Below, one piece after another: positions 1 through 8,519 of a stretch of 27,352 nucleotides of DNA. The position numbers were made by a program, and so were the translations under genes. Source of the DNA: JASHVB01 sp049522565 (GTDB taxonomy: Bacteria > Pseudomonadota > Alphaproteobacteria > Acetobacterales > Acetobacteraceae); NCBI GenBank assembly GCA_049522565.1, contig JBEKNT010000030.1, forward strand, positions 1 to 27,352. The letters are read 5' to 3'. The notes beneath the pieces are model-generated. The model was not told where the DNA came from. It did not search any database and was given only the letters and a program-made list of their open reading frames with translations. Positions within the stretch are counted from its first letter, which is position 1. Each line of letters begins with the position of its first letter.

Positions 1-847
1 CGCCCCAGCGCAGCGTCGGCACTTCCAGCCGCGTGCCGAACGCGATCAGCAGGTCGGTCTGCTTCCACAACTGGTAAGCCGCCGGAATGGTCAGCCCGAG
101 CTTGTGCCGGTCATCGACGATGCCGCGGCCGCTGCGGAACGACACCACCGGCGCGCCGATGCGTTCAGCGAGCGCAAGGATTTCCGCGGGAGCGTGCAAC
201 GCGCCGCCACCCACCCAGATCATCGGCGCTCTTGCACTGGCAATCAGCTTCGCCAGCGCGGCGATCTTTTCCGGGTCGGGCGTCGGAAACGGATGCAAGG
301 GCAGCGTGTCATGCGGCGTCACCTCGGCTGTGGCCGAGAACTGGTCCCACGGCATTTCCAGCGCGACCGGACTGCGGCGGCCCGACTGCATTTCCTGGAA
401 AGCGCGCGCGACGAGATAGGGTGCCTGCGAGGGGTGCTCGATGCGCTCGGCCCATTTTAGCAGGCTGCGCAAGGTGGCAAGCTGATCGGGCAATTCGTGC
501 AGCGAGCCGCGCAGCCGGCCGATCATCGGGCTGGGCACCTGGCCGGTGAGGCACAGCACCGGCGCATTCAAACCCCAGGCAGTGGCGAGCGCGGCGCTGG
601 TGTTCAACACGCCCGGCCCCGGCACCACCGCATAGGCGGACGGCCGTCCGGTCGCGCAGGCATAGCCGAGCGCCATATAGGCGGTGGTCTGTTCATGCCG
701 TGCGTTGATCAGCCGCAACTGGTTGGACGCGCGCGCGAAGGCGTCGAACAGGCCGTAGACCTGCACGCCTGGCAGGCCGAACACCGTGTCGATGCCGTGC
801 CGCAACAGGCCGTCGACGATCGCTTCTCCACCGGTCATGCGTGGCAT
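1..847 (-). CDS. TPP-dependent enzyme, acetolactate synthase-like (3' end cut by window edge)
   Basis: The reading frame begins at ATG 847 (an in-frame ATG at 838 is the alternative) and runs off the left edge, so only about 282 N-terminal residues are visible. They form the N-terminal pyrimidine-binding domain of a thiamine diphosphate enzyme and the start of the central domain. The cofactor-activating glutamate is E52 in RHEQTTAYMALGYA, followed by the VVPGPGVLNT loop and the central-domain stretch LLIAFGTRLEVPTLRWG. The C-terminal GDG...N cofactor domain lies outside the window, so substrate class (acetolactate synthase, benzoylformate decarboxylase-like or other) cannot be decided. The gene is divergent from the MDR oxidoreductase at 910, with a short hairpin repeat between them. 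Family assignment is firm; the reaction is unknown. Confidence 0.88.
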   Translation of the reverse strand, partial: MPRMTGGEAIVDGLLRHGIDTVFGLPGVQVYGLFDAFARASNQLRLINARHEQTTAYMALGYACATGRPSAYAVVPGPGVLNTSAALATAWGLNAPVLCLTGQVPSPMIGRLRGSLHELPDQLATLRSLLKWAERIEHPSQAPYLVARAFQEMQSGRRSPVALEMPWDQFSATAEVTPHDTLPLHPFPTPDPEKIAALAKLIASARAPMIWVGGGALHAPAEILALAERIGAPVVSFRSGRGIVDDRHKLGLTIPAAYQLWKQTDLLIAFGTRLEVPTLRWG

Positions 848-857
848 GCTATCAGTT

Positions 858-900
858 CCCCTCTCTCGCGCTGTGGGAGAGGGTAGGGTGAGGGACGAGG
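858..900. repeat. REP-like hairpin repeat
   Basis: This is an imperfect palindrome with perfect 7-bp arms CCCTCTC (859-865) and GAGAGGG (877-883), followed by GTAGGGTGAGGGACGAGG. The CTCTCCC/GGGAGAG plus GGGTGAGGG composition recurs in the element at 12481-12585, which suggests a dispersed family. It sits between divergent genes, and its right end supplies the GAGGG that probably serves as ribosome binding site for the gene starting at 910. Confidence 0.55.
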
Positions 901-909
901 GATAGGCAA

Positions 910-1836
910 ATGCTCGCACTGGTCAACACGCCCAACGGCTCAGCGCCGGTCGAACTCCGGCAGGTGCCGGAGCCTGTACCTGGCCCGCGCGATGCGCTCG
1001 TTGCGGTGCACGCCTTCTCGCTCAATCGCGGCGAGTTGCGGTCGTTCCGCAACAACGAAGAAGGCTGGATACCCGGCCAGGACGTCAGCGGCATCGTGTT
1101 GCAGCAGGCATCGGATGGCAGCGGGCCTTCGGGCGGCGCGCACGTCGTTGCATTGACGGACGAATTCGGCTGGGCGGAACGTGTCGCCGTGCCGGCGCAT
1201 CGCATGGCGGTGCTGCCCGACTCTGTCAGCTTCGCCGCCGCTGCGTCGCTGCCGGTCGCCGGCCTCACCGCCCTGCGCACGTTGCGGCACGGCGCGCCAC
1301 TGCTCGGCAAGCGCGTGCTGATCACCGGTGCGGCCGGCGGCGTCGGCCATCTCGCGGTGCAACTCGCTGCGCGGTCCGGTGCGCGGGTCACGGCGGTGGT
1401 CGGACGGCCGGAACGTGCCGCGGGCATGCAGGAACTGGGCGCGGCCGAGGTGGTCGTCGGCATCGATCGGGCCCAAGGCCGCTTCGGGCTGATTCTGGAA
1501 TCCGCTGGTGGCGCCTCGCTGGCGACGGCGCTGCGCCTGGTGGTGGCGAAGGGTGTGGTGGTGGTCTACGGCAATTCCTCCGGCGAGCCGACGACGGTCG
1601 GCTTCGCCGATTTCCGCGGCGGGCAGAACGCGCGATTGCAGAGCTTCTTCTATTTCACCTCCGGACCGGAAGAACAATTCGCACCGGACCTGGCATTGCT
1701 GGTGTCGCTGGTGGCCGATAAGTCGCTGACACCGCAGACCGGACCGGAACGAAGCTGGCGCGAGATTGCCCAGGTTGCCGAGCAATTGCGCGACCGGCGG
1801 ATCGGCGGGAAGGCGGTGTTTCGCGTCGAGCCGTGA
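910..1836 (+). CDS. Zinc-independent MDR oxidoreductase (quinone oxidoreductase-like)
   Basis: A 308-residue medium-chain dehydrogenase/reductase. It has an N-terminal GroES-like domain (about residues 1-120, containing GWIPGQDVSGIV) and a Rossmann nucleotide-binding domain with TGAAGGVG at 139-146 followed by HLAVQLAARSGARVTAVVG. The cysteine cluster that binds structural zinc and the usual catalytic zinc ligands are absent, so it belongs with NAD(P)H:quinone oxidoreductase/enoyl-reductase-like members rather than alcohol dehydrogenases. The start has GAGGG about 8 bases upstream. Its stop codon is separated by one base from the stop of the convergent transporter gene, so the two genes share no obvious terminator. 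The substrate cannot be inferred from the sequence. Confidence 0.9.
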   Translation: MLALVNTPNGSAPVELRQVPEPVPGPRDALVAVHAFSLNRGELRSFRNNEEGWIPGQDVSGIVLQQASDGSGPSGGAHVVALTDEFGWAERVAVPAHRMAVLPDSVSFAAAASLPVAGLTALRTLRHGAPLLGKRVLITGAAGGVGHLAVQLAARSGARVTAVVGRPERAAGMQELGAAEVVVGIDRAQGRFGLILESAGGASLATALRLVVAKGVVVVYGNSSGEPTTVGFADFRGGQNARLQSFFYFTSGPEEQFAPDLALLVSLVADKSLTPQTGPERSWREIAQVAEQLRDRRIGGKAVFRVEP

Positions 1837-1837
1837 G

Positions 1838-4354
1838 CTACGCTGCCGGCGTCAGCTCCTGATGCACCACGCCGAGCAAACGTGCCTGCAATCCGGGGTC
1901 GGCCTCCAGGGCCTTGGCGCTGCCCTGGTAGGCGACGCGGCCGTTCACCAATACATAGGCGCGATCGACGATCGGCAGCACCGTCTCGGCATGGTGCTCG
2001 ACGATGATCATGCTGACGCGGCCGCGCAGCCGCACCAGCGCGTCCATCACTTCCTTCACGACAGCCGGGGCCAATCCTTCGAATGGTTCGTCGAGCAATA
2101 TCAGGCGTGCGGGCACCACCAGCGCGCGGGCGATGGCCAGCATCTGGCGTTCGCCGCCTGACAGGCTCTCGGCTTTCGACCGTTGCAGGATGCGCAACTT
2201 GGGAAACAGCGTGAAGACCTCCTCCAGCGAGGTGCCGCCGGGGCGCGCCGCGATGCGCAGGTTGTCGAGCGTCGTCAGGTTGGGAAACAGCCGGCGGCCT
2301 TCCGGCACCAGCGAGATGCCGCGCTGGTTGATCGCATAGGTGGGCGCATTGGTGATGTCGGTGCCGTCCAGGATGATGCGCCCGGCGCCGGTGCGCACTG
2401 TTCCGGTGATGGCGCGCAGGGTCGTTGTCTTACCGACACCGTTCCGGCCGAGCAATGCGACCGCCTCGCCTGCGTGCACGACAAGGTCGATGTCTTCCAG
2501 TACCACGCTGCCGGCATAGCCGGCGCGCAGATGCTCGATCTGGAGGATCGGCTTGTGCCCGGCAGCCTCGCGCGATTCGGCATCGGACGGCGGTGCCGGT
2601 GCGATGATGCGCTCGGCGCCGAGATAGGCCGTGACCACATCCGGGTTGTTTGCCACCTCCGCCGGATTGCCGTCGGCGATGACGCGGCCCTGGTGCAGCA
2701 CGGTGATGCGGTCCGACAGGGCCAGCACGCGGTCGATGTCATGCTCGATCAGCAGCACGGCATGGGTTTCCGCGAGCCGGCGGATCAGCCTGCCAACCAC
2801 TTCGCGATCGGCTTCCGCCAGCCCGGCCAGAGGTTCGTCGAGCAGCAGCAGACGGGCGTCGGTCGCGAGCGAAATCGCGATCTCCAGCAGGCGCTGCTCG
2901 CCGTGCGACAGGTTGGCGCAGGGTTCGGCGGCGCGATCGGCAAGTCCCACAGCGTCCAGCAGCGACCAGGTGCGTGCGTTGATGTCGTGCATCGCGTAGG
3001 CGTCGTGCCACAGGTGCAGGCTGCGCTGGTCCTGCGCCTGCACCGCAACACGCACATTCTCGAATGCGGTCAGCGTGCGGAACACGCTAAGGATCTGGAA
3101 TGATCGGCTGAGGCCGAGGCGAATCCGCCGATGCACCGGCATGCGGGTAATGTCGCGATCGGCGAACGTAACGCTGCCGGCATCCGCGCGCAGCAGGCCG
3201 GTGAGCAGATTGAAGAACGTGGTCTTACCGGCGCCGTTGGGGCCGATGAGGCTGTGCAGTCGATAGGGATGCACATCGAGATAAATATCCGCCGCCACCA
3301 CCAGCGAGCCAAAACGCTTGTGCAGGCCACGCACTGTCAGGATCGGTCGGTCGGCATCCAACGTCGCGCCACCGCCGTGGAAGGGCTCGATCCGCTCCGG
3401 GCGCGGTGGAACGCCGCGACGGGTCAGTGTCCAGTCGTTGCGGCCAAGCAAGCGGAAGGCCAGGCCGTGGATACCTTCCGGCGAGGCGAGCGCGAACAGT
3501 ATCACGATGGGCGCGAACAGCAGCCACCAGCTTTCGGTGATCGCCGAAAGCCGATCCTGCAACATAATAAACGCGATGGCGCCCCAGAGCGGGCCGAGGA
3601 AATGGTGCACGCCGCCCAGTACGGTCATCAGCAGCGCGTCGCCGGCGTGCTGCCAGCCCAGGTTATCGGCATAGGCGCCGCGCAGCATGCAGGCGAGCAG
3701 CGCGCCGGCGTAGCCGACCACGCCGCCCATGATGACGAACGCCTTGAACTTGATCAGGAACGTATCGTAGCCGAGACTCCGCACCCGCTGCTCGTTGTCG
3801 CGCAGTGCCTGTAGCACGCGGCCGAACGGGGCGTGCGCGATACGCCACAGCAATCCCATGGCAAGAACGACTGTGACGACCGCGAACACGTGGAATTCCC
3901 AGTCTGTCACCAGCAATGGGCGCGGCACGCCTTGCAGCCCGTTCTCGCCGCCCGTGAGGTCGGTCCATTTATAGGCGATCTCGAAGGCAATCTGGGAAAA
4001 TGCCAGGGTCAGCAGGGAGAAATACAAACCGCGCCGGCGCAGGATGATTAGCGCGATGGCCGCCGCGAGCACCAGCGAGAACAGCACGGCGAACACCAAT
4101 GCCTCGATCTCGTTGCCGAGGAACCGGAGCATCGAGATCGCCACCGCGTAGCTGGCGCAGCCGAAGAACACCGAGGCGCCGAACGGCACCAGCCCGGTGT
4201 AACCCACCAGCAGATTCACCCCGGCGCCATACAGCGTGTAGATGGCGATCTGCGTGATCAGGCTGACCGGTGCACCGATCGCGTGCCACGCCACGGTCAG
4301 CCCGACCAGGACGACGAACACCCAAGGAACGGGATTGCGCCACGCGGCGGTCAT
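1838..4354 (-). CDS. LivM-LivG-LivF triple fusion: permease plus two ATPases of a branched-chain/aromatic-acid type ABC importer
   Basis: One uninterrupted 838-residue frame encodes three normally separate proteins of a HAAT/Liv-type importer. Residues about 1-325 are a LivM-type permease with hydrophobic segments (for example residues 10-75) and the cytoplasmic loop RVLQALRDNEQRVRSLGYD. Residues about 340-585 are a LivG-type ATPase with Walker A GPNGAGKT at 371-378, signature LSHGEQ from 482 and LLLLDEPLAGL. Residues about 600-838 are a LivF-type ATPase with GRNGVGKT from 636, signature LSGGERQ from 731 and LILLDEPFEGLAP. The start ATG at 4354 overlaps the livH stop in ATGA. The frame is open 80 codons further upstream, but that stretch is a shadow of livH. 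With LivH and the binding protein upstream this makes a complete importer in three polypeptides. Linkage to quiC suggests a hydroaromatic or aromatic acid as cargo rather than leucine; that is inference. Confidence 0.93.
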   Translation of the reverse strand: MTAAWRNPVPWVFVVLVGLTVAWHAIGAPVSLITQIAIYTLYGAGVNLLVGYTGLVPFGASVFFGCASYAVAISMLRFLGNEIEALVFAVLFSLVLAAAIALIILRRRGLYFSLLTLAFSQIAFEIAYKWTDLTGGENGLQGVPRPLLVTDWEFHVFAVVTVVLAMGLLWRIAHAPFGRVLQALRDNEQRVRSLGYDTFLIKFKAFVIMGGVVGYAGALLACMLRGAYADNLGWQHAGDALLMTVLGGVHHFLGPLWGAIAFIMLQDRLSAITESWWLLFAPIVILFALASPEGIHGLAFRLLGRNDWTLTRRGVPPRPERIEPFHGGGATLDADRPILTVRGLHKRFGSLVVAADIYLDVHPYRLHSLIGPNGAGKTTFFNLLTGLLRADAGSVTFADRDITRMPVHRRIRLGLSRSFQILSVFRTLTAFENVRVAVQAQDQRSLHLWHDAYAMHDINARTWSLLDAVGLADRAAEPCANLSHGEQRLLEIAISLATDARLLLLDEPLAGLAEADREVVGRLIRRLAETHAVLLIEHDIDRVLALSDRITVLHQGRVIADGNPAEVANNPDVVTAYLGAERIIAPAPPSDAESREAAGHKPILQIEHLRAGYAGSVVLEDIDLVVHAGEAVALLGRNGVGKTTTLRAITGTVRTGAGRIILDGTDITNAPTYAINQRGISLVPEGRRLFPNLTTLDNLRIAARPGGTSLEEVFTLFPKLRILQRSKAESLSGGERQMLAIARALVVPARLILLDEPFEGLAPAVVKEVMDALVRLRGRVSMIIVEHHAETVLPIVDRAYVLVNGRVAYQGSAKALEADPGLQARLLGVVHQELTPAA

Positions 4355-5220
4355 TCGAACCGCTCCCACCGCTCGCCGAGCAAACCGCGTGGGCGCAACA
4401 GCAGGATCACGGCCATGAAGACGTACATCACGGCGTTTGCGGCATCCGGCTGGAACTGGATGGTGAGTGCCGTCACCACCCCGACCAGCAGGCCGGCGAT
4501 CACCGCGCCGGCGAAGGAGCCGAGCCCGCCGATCACCACGACAACGAAGGCGGGCATGATGGCGTTTTCCGACATCGACGGGATGACTGTCCACAATGGC
4601 GCGGCCAGCACGCCGGCGATTCCGGCCAGCGCGCAGCCGAGACCGAACACGGCGGTGAGCACGCGCGGCAGCCTGATGCCCAACAACCCGACCATCTCGG
4701 GATCACGTGAGGCGGCACGCAGGATGCGGCCGAACGGTGTGAATTGCAGGAAGGCCCACAGGCCGACCAGCAATGCCATCGTGACGAGGAAAACCGTAAG
4801 CCGATACTTGGTGATCAGCAGCGGCCCCCAGAGATAGATGCCGGAAAGGAACGGCGGCTGATTGAACGGCTGGCCGATGCCGCCGTAGATCAATCGCAGC
4901 AGCGCCTCGATCATCAAGGCGAGCGCGAAGGTGACGATCAGGCTGATCAACGGCTCCTTGTCGTACAACCGATGGATCAGCGTGCGTTCCACGGCCATGC
5001 CGACCACGCCGACCAGCAGCGGCGCCAACAGCACTGCCGGCCAGCCGAAATATTGGTACAGCGTGAGCGCAAAGTAGGCGCCGAGCGCGAAGAAGCTGCC
5101 ATGGGCAAAGTTCACAATGCCCAGCAGGCCGAAGATGATGGACAGGCCGATGGCGATGAGCACGTAGAGGCCACCGAGCACCAGCCCGGTGGCCACCTGC
5201 GAAAGAATCACGTCCAGCAT
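4351..5220 (-). CDS. livH: LivH-type ABC transporter permease
   Basis: A 289-residue inner-membrane permease of the branched-chain amino acid (HAAT) family. It opens with the characteristic LivH N-terminus GLVLGGLYVLIAIGLSIIFG followed by LGIVNFAHGSFFALGAY, and has several further hydrophobic segments. The cytoplasmic coupling loop is FTPFGRILRAASRDPEMVGLLGI, with VVIGGLGSFAGAVIAGLLVG near the C-terminus. It would pair with the LivM portion of the fusion protein, and the two genes overlap by 4 bp (ATGA at 4354-4351). The upstream binding-protein gene ends 22 bases before this start. No good Shine-Dalgarno sequence is visible before ATG 5220, so translational coupling is likely. Confidence 0.93.
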   Translation of the reverse strand: MLDVILSQVATGLVLGGLYVLIAIGLSIIFGLLGIVNFAHGSFFALGAYFALTLYQYFGWPAVLLAPLLVGVVGMAVERTLIHRLYDKEPLISLIVTFALALMIEALLRLIYGGIGQPFNQPPFLSGIYLWGPLLITKYRLTVFLVTMALLVGLWAFLQFTPFGRILRAASRDPEMVGLLGIRLPRVLTAVFGLGCALAGIAGVLAAPLWTVIPSMSENAIMPAFVVVVIGGLGSFAGAVIAGLLVGVVTALTIQFQPDAANAVMYVFMAVILLLRPRGLLGERWERFE

Positions 5221-5242
5221 TGCGAATGCCCGGGCCGTGCCG

Positions 5243-6487
5243 TCAGGTCATGTGACAGCCGTTTGCTTCCGGCGAGCCGAACACCGTTTCGAGATCGGCG
5301 ACGTTCTCCGGCACCACGCCCTTGACGTCGAAATAGTCCCATTTGTCGGTGATCTTCGGCTTCACCTGCACCACCAGGTTGCGCAGCAGCATCTGGTGGT
5401 CGCCTTTGCGCCAGTAGTACGGGTTGGCGGCGGAACCACCCTTCCAGCTTTCCAGCCCCTTGATGATCGCTTCGGGCTCGGTGGATTTCGCCAGTTCGAT
5501 CGATTCGAACAACGACTTGGCGGCGATCCAGCCCATCCACGCCTTGTCGGCCGCGGGCTTGCCGTATTTCTTCTGATATTCCGCCGCCATCGCCTTCTCG
5601 TCCGGCGGATTGTTCGGGTTGTTGTACCACCAAAGCGAGGTGTACAGGCCGGCCGCCGCCTCCTGCCCCACCGCCCAGATGTCGGTGTCGCCGATGGCGA
5701 TTTCGCAGATGGGAATCGTGCCCTTCATCCCCATCTCGTTCCACTGCTTCAGGAAGGTCGAGAGATCGCCCGCCGGCACGCCGCCCAGGATCATGTCGGG
5801 CTTGGCCTGGCGGATCTTCAGAATGAACGAGCTGTAGTCCGGCGTATTCAGCGGCACGCTGTCGTCACCCACGATCGTGCCGCCGGCCTTGGCGAGAATG
5901 TCCTTGAAGGACTTGGCGATATCCTGGCCGAACGCGTAGTTGGCCGTGATGAAGTACCACTTCTTGCCGTAGCCCATGATATACGGCGCGAACATCGCCG
6001 CTTGCACCGCCACCGGTGTGTTCAGCCGAAACGTGTAATGATTGCAGTTTGCACCGCTCATCGCGGTTGCGGCGGCGTTGTTGCAGACGAACGGAACCTT
6101 CAGTTGCGCCGCGGTGGCCTGCTCCGCCAGGGCGTTGGAACTGAGCGAGCCGCCGAGGATGGCGACCACTTTGTTTTCCTGCACCAGGCGCTGCATGTTC
6201 TGCTGCGAGCCCTGCGGTGAAGGTTCGTCCAGCCACACCAGCTCGGCCGGCTGCCCCATGATCTTGTTGCCACGCTCTTCCAGCGCGAGGTAGGTGCCGT
6301 TCGCCAGGTATTCGGTCTGTGCGGCGATGTCGCCGGTCTTGGCGAGCAGCAGGCCGATCTTGATCGGCTCCGCCGCGGCTGCATTGCCGATGAACGGGCG
6401 TGCCAAGGGTGCGGCGGTGGCCAGCGATGCGGCCGCCAGTAAGGCGCGCCGGCGGGGCAGCACAAGGCTCGATTTCGGTTCAGTCAT
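5243..6487 (-). CDS. Liv-type periplasmic substrate-binding protein (amide/branched-chain/aromatic acid family)
   Basis: A 414-residue type I periplasmic binding protein. The N-terminus PRRRALLAAASLATAAPLA has consecutive arginines followed by a hydrophobic stretch, resembling a Tat signal, with likely cleavage after the AAAA near residue 37. The mature part starts EPIKIGLLLAKTGDIA, the usual opening of this family, and includes TANYAFGQDIAKSFKDIL and the inter-lobe segments expected of the fold. GGAGG lies about 7 bases upstream of ATG 6487. It is encoded 83 bases after the dehydroshikimate dehydratase gene on the same strand and directly before livH, so it is probably the ligand-capturing subunit of this importer. 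Ligand identity (quinate, shikimate, protocatechuate or another acid) is inferred from linkage only. Confidence 0.92.
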   Translation of the reverse strand: MTEPKSSLVLPRRRALLAAASLATAAPLARPFIGNAAAAEPIKIGLLLAKTGDIAAQTEYLANGTYLALEERGNKIMGQPAELVWLDEPSPQGSQQNMQRLVQENKVVAILGGSLSSNALAEQATAAQLKVPFVCNNAAATAMSGANCNHYTFRLNTPVAVQAAMFAPYIMGYGKKWYFITANYAFGQDIAKSFKDILAKAGGTIVGDDSVPLNTPDYSSFILKIRQAKPDMILGGVPAGDLSTFLKQWNEMGMKGTIPICEIAIGDTDIWAVGQEAAAGLYTSLWWYNNPNNPPDEKAMAAEYQKKYGKPAADKAWMGWIAAKSLFESIELAKSTEPEAIIKGLESWKGGSAANPYYWRKGDHQMLLRNLVVQVKPKITDKWDYFDVKGVVPENVADLETVFGSPEANGCHMT

Positions 6488-6570
6488 GCATATCCTCCCT
6501 TGGGGTGGCAGCCGATGCGGTTGCCGTGCCGATTGTTGCTGGTGGCTGCGTGCGCCTTACCGCGACCGTG

Positions 6571-8454
6571 CTACGCAAGCAACCCGGTCAAGCGCGATTC
6601 CGGCCGGCGCTGCGCCTGTGTCGCCATGCGCACAGGCGCGTTGACGGCACCGTACTGGCGATAGTTGCCGCAGCGCTCGACGATCTCGAAAAAGAACCGA
6701 TCGTCAAAGGTGTCAGTGTAGGCATGCAGGAATTCACCGTCCTCGTCCTGATCGTAGAGCAGGTTGGCACGCTGAAGCTGCGCCAGCCGCGCGTCATCCA
6801 GCCCCCATTTGGCGGCGAGATCTTCGTAGTAATTGGCGGGAATTGGCAGGATCTGCGCGCCGCGCGCCGTCAGTTGCTCCAGCGTATGCAGGATGTTGCT
6901 GGTGGCGAACGCGATGTGGTGCACGCCGGCGCCGGCGAAGGTGGTAACGAACCGCCCGGTGGCGGTCTGCCGGCTTTCCGAAATGTTCAGCGGCAGGCGG
7001 ATGCTGCCTTCCGGACTGACCATGGTCCGGCTGCGCACCAGACCGTACGGGTCTGGGATCTCCCAAAGCTGCTGCGGGATGAAGCCGAACACGGCGCGGT
7101 AGAACAGGACGAAGTTGTCCATGCGGCCGACCGGCAGCGCCTGTGCGATGTGGTCCACGTTGTCGAGCAGCAGCGGGGGTGGTTCCTTGGGAAACAGGCG
7201 GAAATCGTCCTGGTAGATGCTGCGGCCCGAGGGATCCGGCTGCACCAGATAGACCAGCGTGCCGTCGGGCGCGCGCACCGCCGGGATACGGCGCTCGCCG
7301 GTGCCGACGCGTTCGCGCCACTCCGGACAGAGCAGCACTTCGGCGCGCCGAACCGCGCGCGCCGCATCGTCCACCCGCAATGCGATGGCGCACACCGATG
7401 ACCCGTGCATCTGGAAATGTTCCGCGGCGGCACTGTCCTGCTCGGTGTTCAGCACGAGGTTGATGTGTCCCTGGCGGAACAGGTCCACCGATTTGGAACG
7501 GTGGCGACCGGCGTAATGGAATCCCAGGTTGCGCAGGGTTTCGCCGAGCCGCCGGGCGGCTTCCTCGTCCACGGCAAACTCGATGAACTCCACACCGTCG
7601 AACAGTGGTGGCGGGGGCAGGACGGTATGACCGGCCTCGCTTTCCACCAGGCGCAGGGAGCGCAAGCCGTCACGCGCCATCAGGCGTGCCGGGGCGGCGC
7701 GAAAGTCATCGTTGAAGATCTCGAGCGAGAGCGGGCCGCGATAGCCGCATGCCAAGACCGCACGCAGGAATGCAGCCACTGGCAGGTAGCCCTGGCCCGG
7801 AAAGTTGCGGAAGTGGCGGCTCCAGGACAGCACATCCATCGACAATTCGGGTGCGTCGGCGAGCTGTACAAAGAACAGCTTGTCAGCCGGCAGCGCAGCG
7901 ATGCCGGACGGGTCATCGCCGAGCGCCAAGGTGTGAAAGCTGTCCACGATCAGGCCCAGCGCGGGATGACCGGCGGTTTCGACGATGTTCCAGGCCTGGC
8001 GCCATCGCTTGACATGTCGGCCCCAGGCCAACGCCTCGTAGCCGACGCGCAGGCCACGACGGCGGGCTTGCTCTGCCATTTCCGTAAGGTCGGCGGCGGC
8101 GCGGTGCGGATCATCGATCGTGGCGGGATTTACGTTGCTGCAAACCAGCAGCAGATCGGTGCCGAGCGCCTGCATCACGTCGAACTTGCGTTCGGCGCGG
8201 TCGAGGTTGCGGCGGCGCTGCGGCTCGGGCATCGCTTCGAAGTCGCGAAACGGCTGGAAGATGGTGATGGTCAGGCCGAGTCCGTCGGCGATCGCGCGCA
8301 CGTCTTCGGGCGAGCCGTCGTAGGTGAGCAGATCGTTTTCGAAGATTTCGACGCCGTCGAAGCCGATCGAGGCGGCGGCCTCCAGCTTTTCCGGCAGGGT
8401 GCCGCTGAGGGAGACCGTGGCGATCGATTTCGGCAGGGCGGGGAGCGTGCTCAT
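6571..8454 (-). CDS. quiC: Bifunctional 3-dehydroshikimate dehydratase / HPPD-like VOC protein (QuiC type)
   Basis: A 627-residue two-domain protein. Residues about 1-275 form a sugar-isomerase-like TIM barrel with candidate metal ligands E140 (GYEALAWG), D171 and H174 (IVDSFHTL), Q197 (VQLAD) and E245 (LEIFND), the pattern of bacterial 3-dehydroshikimate dehydratases. Residues about 285-627 form a VOC domain pair like 4-hydroxyphenylpyruvate dioxygenase, with an apparently intact facial triad H435 (VDHIAQAL), H513 (GVHHIAF) and E590 (FFEIVERC). This architecture is that of Pseudomonas QuiC1, which turns 3-dehydroshikimate into protocatechuate in the cytoplasm. I chose ATG 8454 because AGGAG lies about 11 bases upstream and the barrel begins immediately after it. 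An in-frame ATG at 8526 would place the operator directly against the start with no ribosome binding site. It is probably the first gene of an operon with the downstream Liv importer. Confidence 0.92.
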   Translation of the reverse strand: MSTLPALPKSIATVSLSGTLPEKLEAAASIGFDGVEIFENDLLTYDGSPEDVRAIADGLGLTITIFQPFRDFEAMPEPQRRRNLDRAERKFDVMQALGTDLLLVCSNVNPATIDDPHRAAADLTEMAEQARRRGLRVGYEALAWGRHVKRWRQAWNIVETAGHPALGLIVDSFHTLALGDDPSGIAALPADKLFFVQLADAPELSMDVLSWSRHFRNFPGQGYLPVAAFLRAVLACGYRGPLSLEIFNDDFRAAPARLMARDGLRSLRLVESEAGHTVLPPPPLFDGVEFIEFAVDEEAARRLGETLRNLGFHYAGRHRSKSVDLFRQGHINLVLNTEQDSAAAEHFQMHGSSVCAIALRVDDAARAVRRAEVLLCPEWRERVGTGERRIPAVRAPDGTLVYLVQPDPSGRSIYQDDFRLFPKEPPPLLLDNVDHIAQALPVGRMDNFVLFYRAVFGFIPQQLWEIPDPYGLVRSRTMVSPEGSIRLPLNISESRQTATGRFVTTFAGAGVHHIAFATSNILHTLEQLTARGAQILPIPANYYEDLAAKWGLDDARLAQLQRANLLYDQDEDGEFLHAYTDTFDDRFFFEIVERCGNYRQYGAVNAPVRMATQAQRRPESRLTGLLA

Positions 8455-8519
8455 CCGCGCGGCGGTCTCCTCGGTTGCTGTGCCTCGGTGGCGCCGCCCT
8501 GGGGGCGGCGTTGGGCCGG

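Noticed and set aside
2183..3814. Long plus-strand frames opposite the liv genes
   Set aside because: Their His/Gln/Arg-rich translations are typical antisense shadows of ABC ATPase genes and show no domain features.
4355..4594. 80-codon N-terminal extension of the LivM-LivG-LivF frame
   Set aside because: The extension is Arg/Gly-rich, lies antiphase inside livH, and the ATG at 4354 gives a normal LivM start with ATGA coupling to livH.
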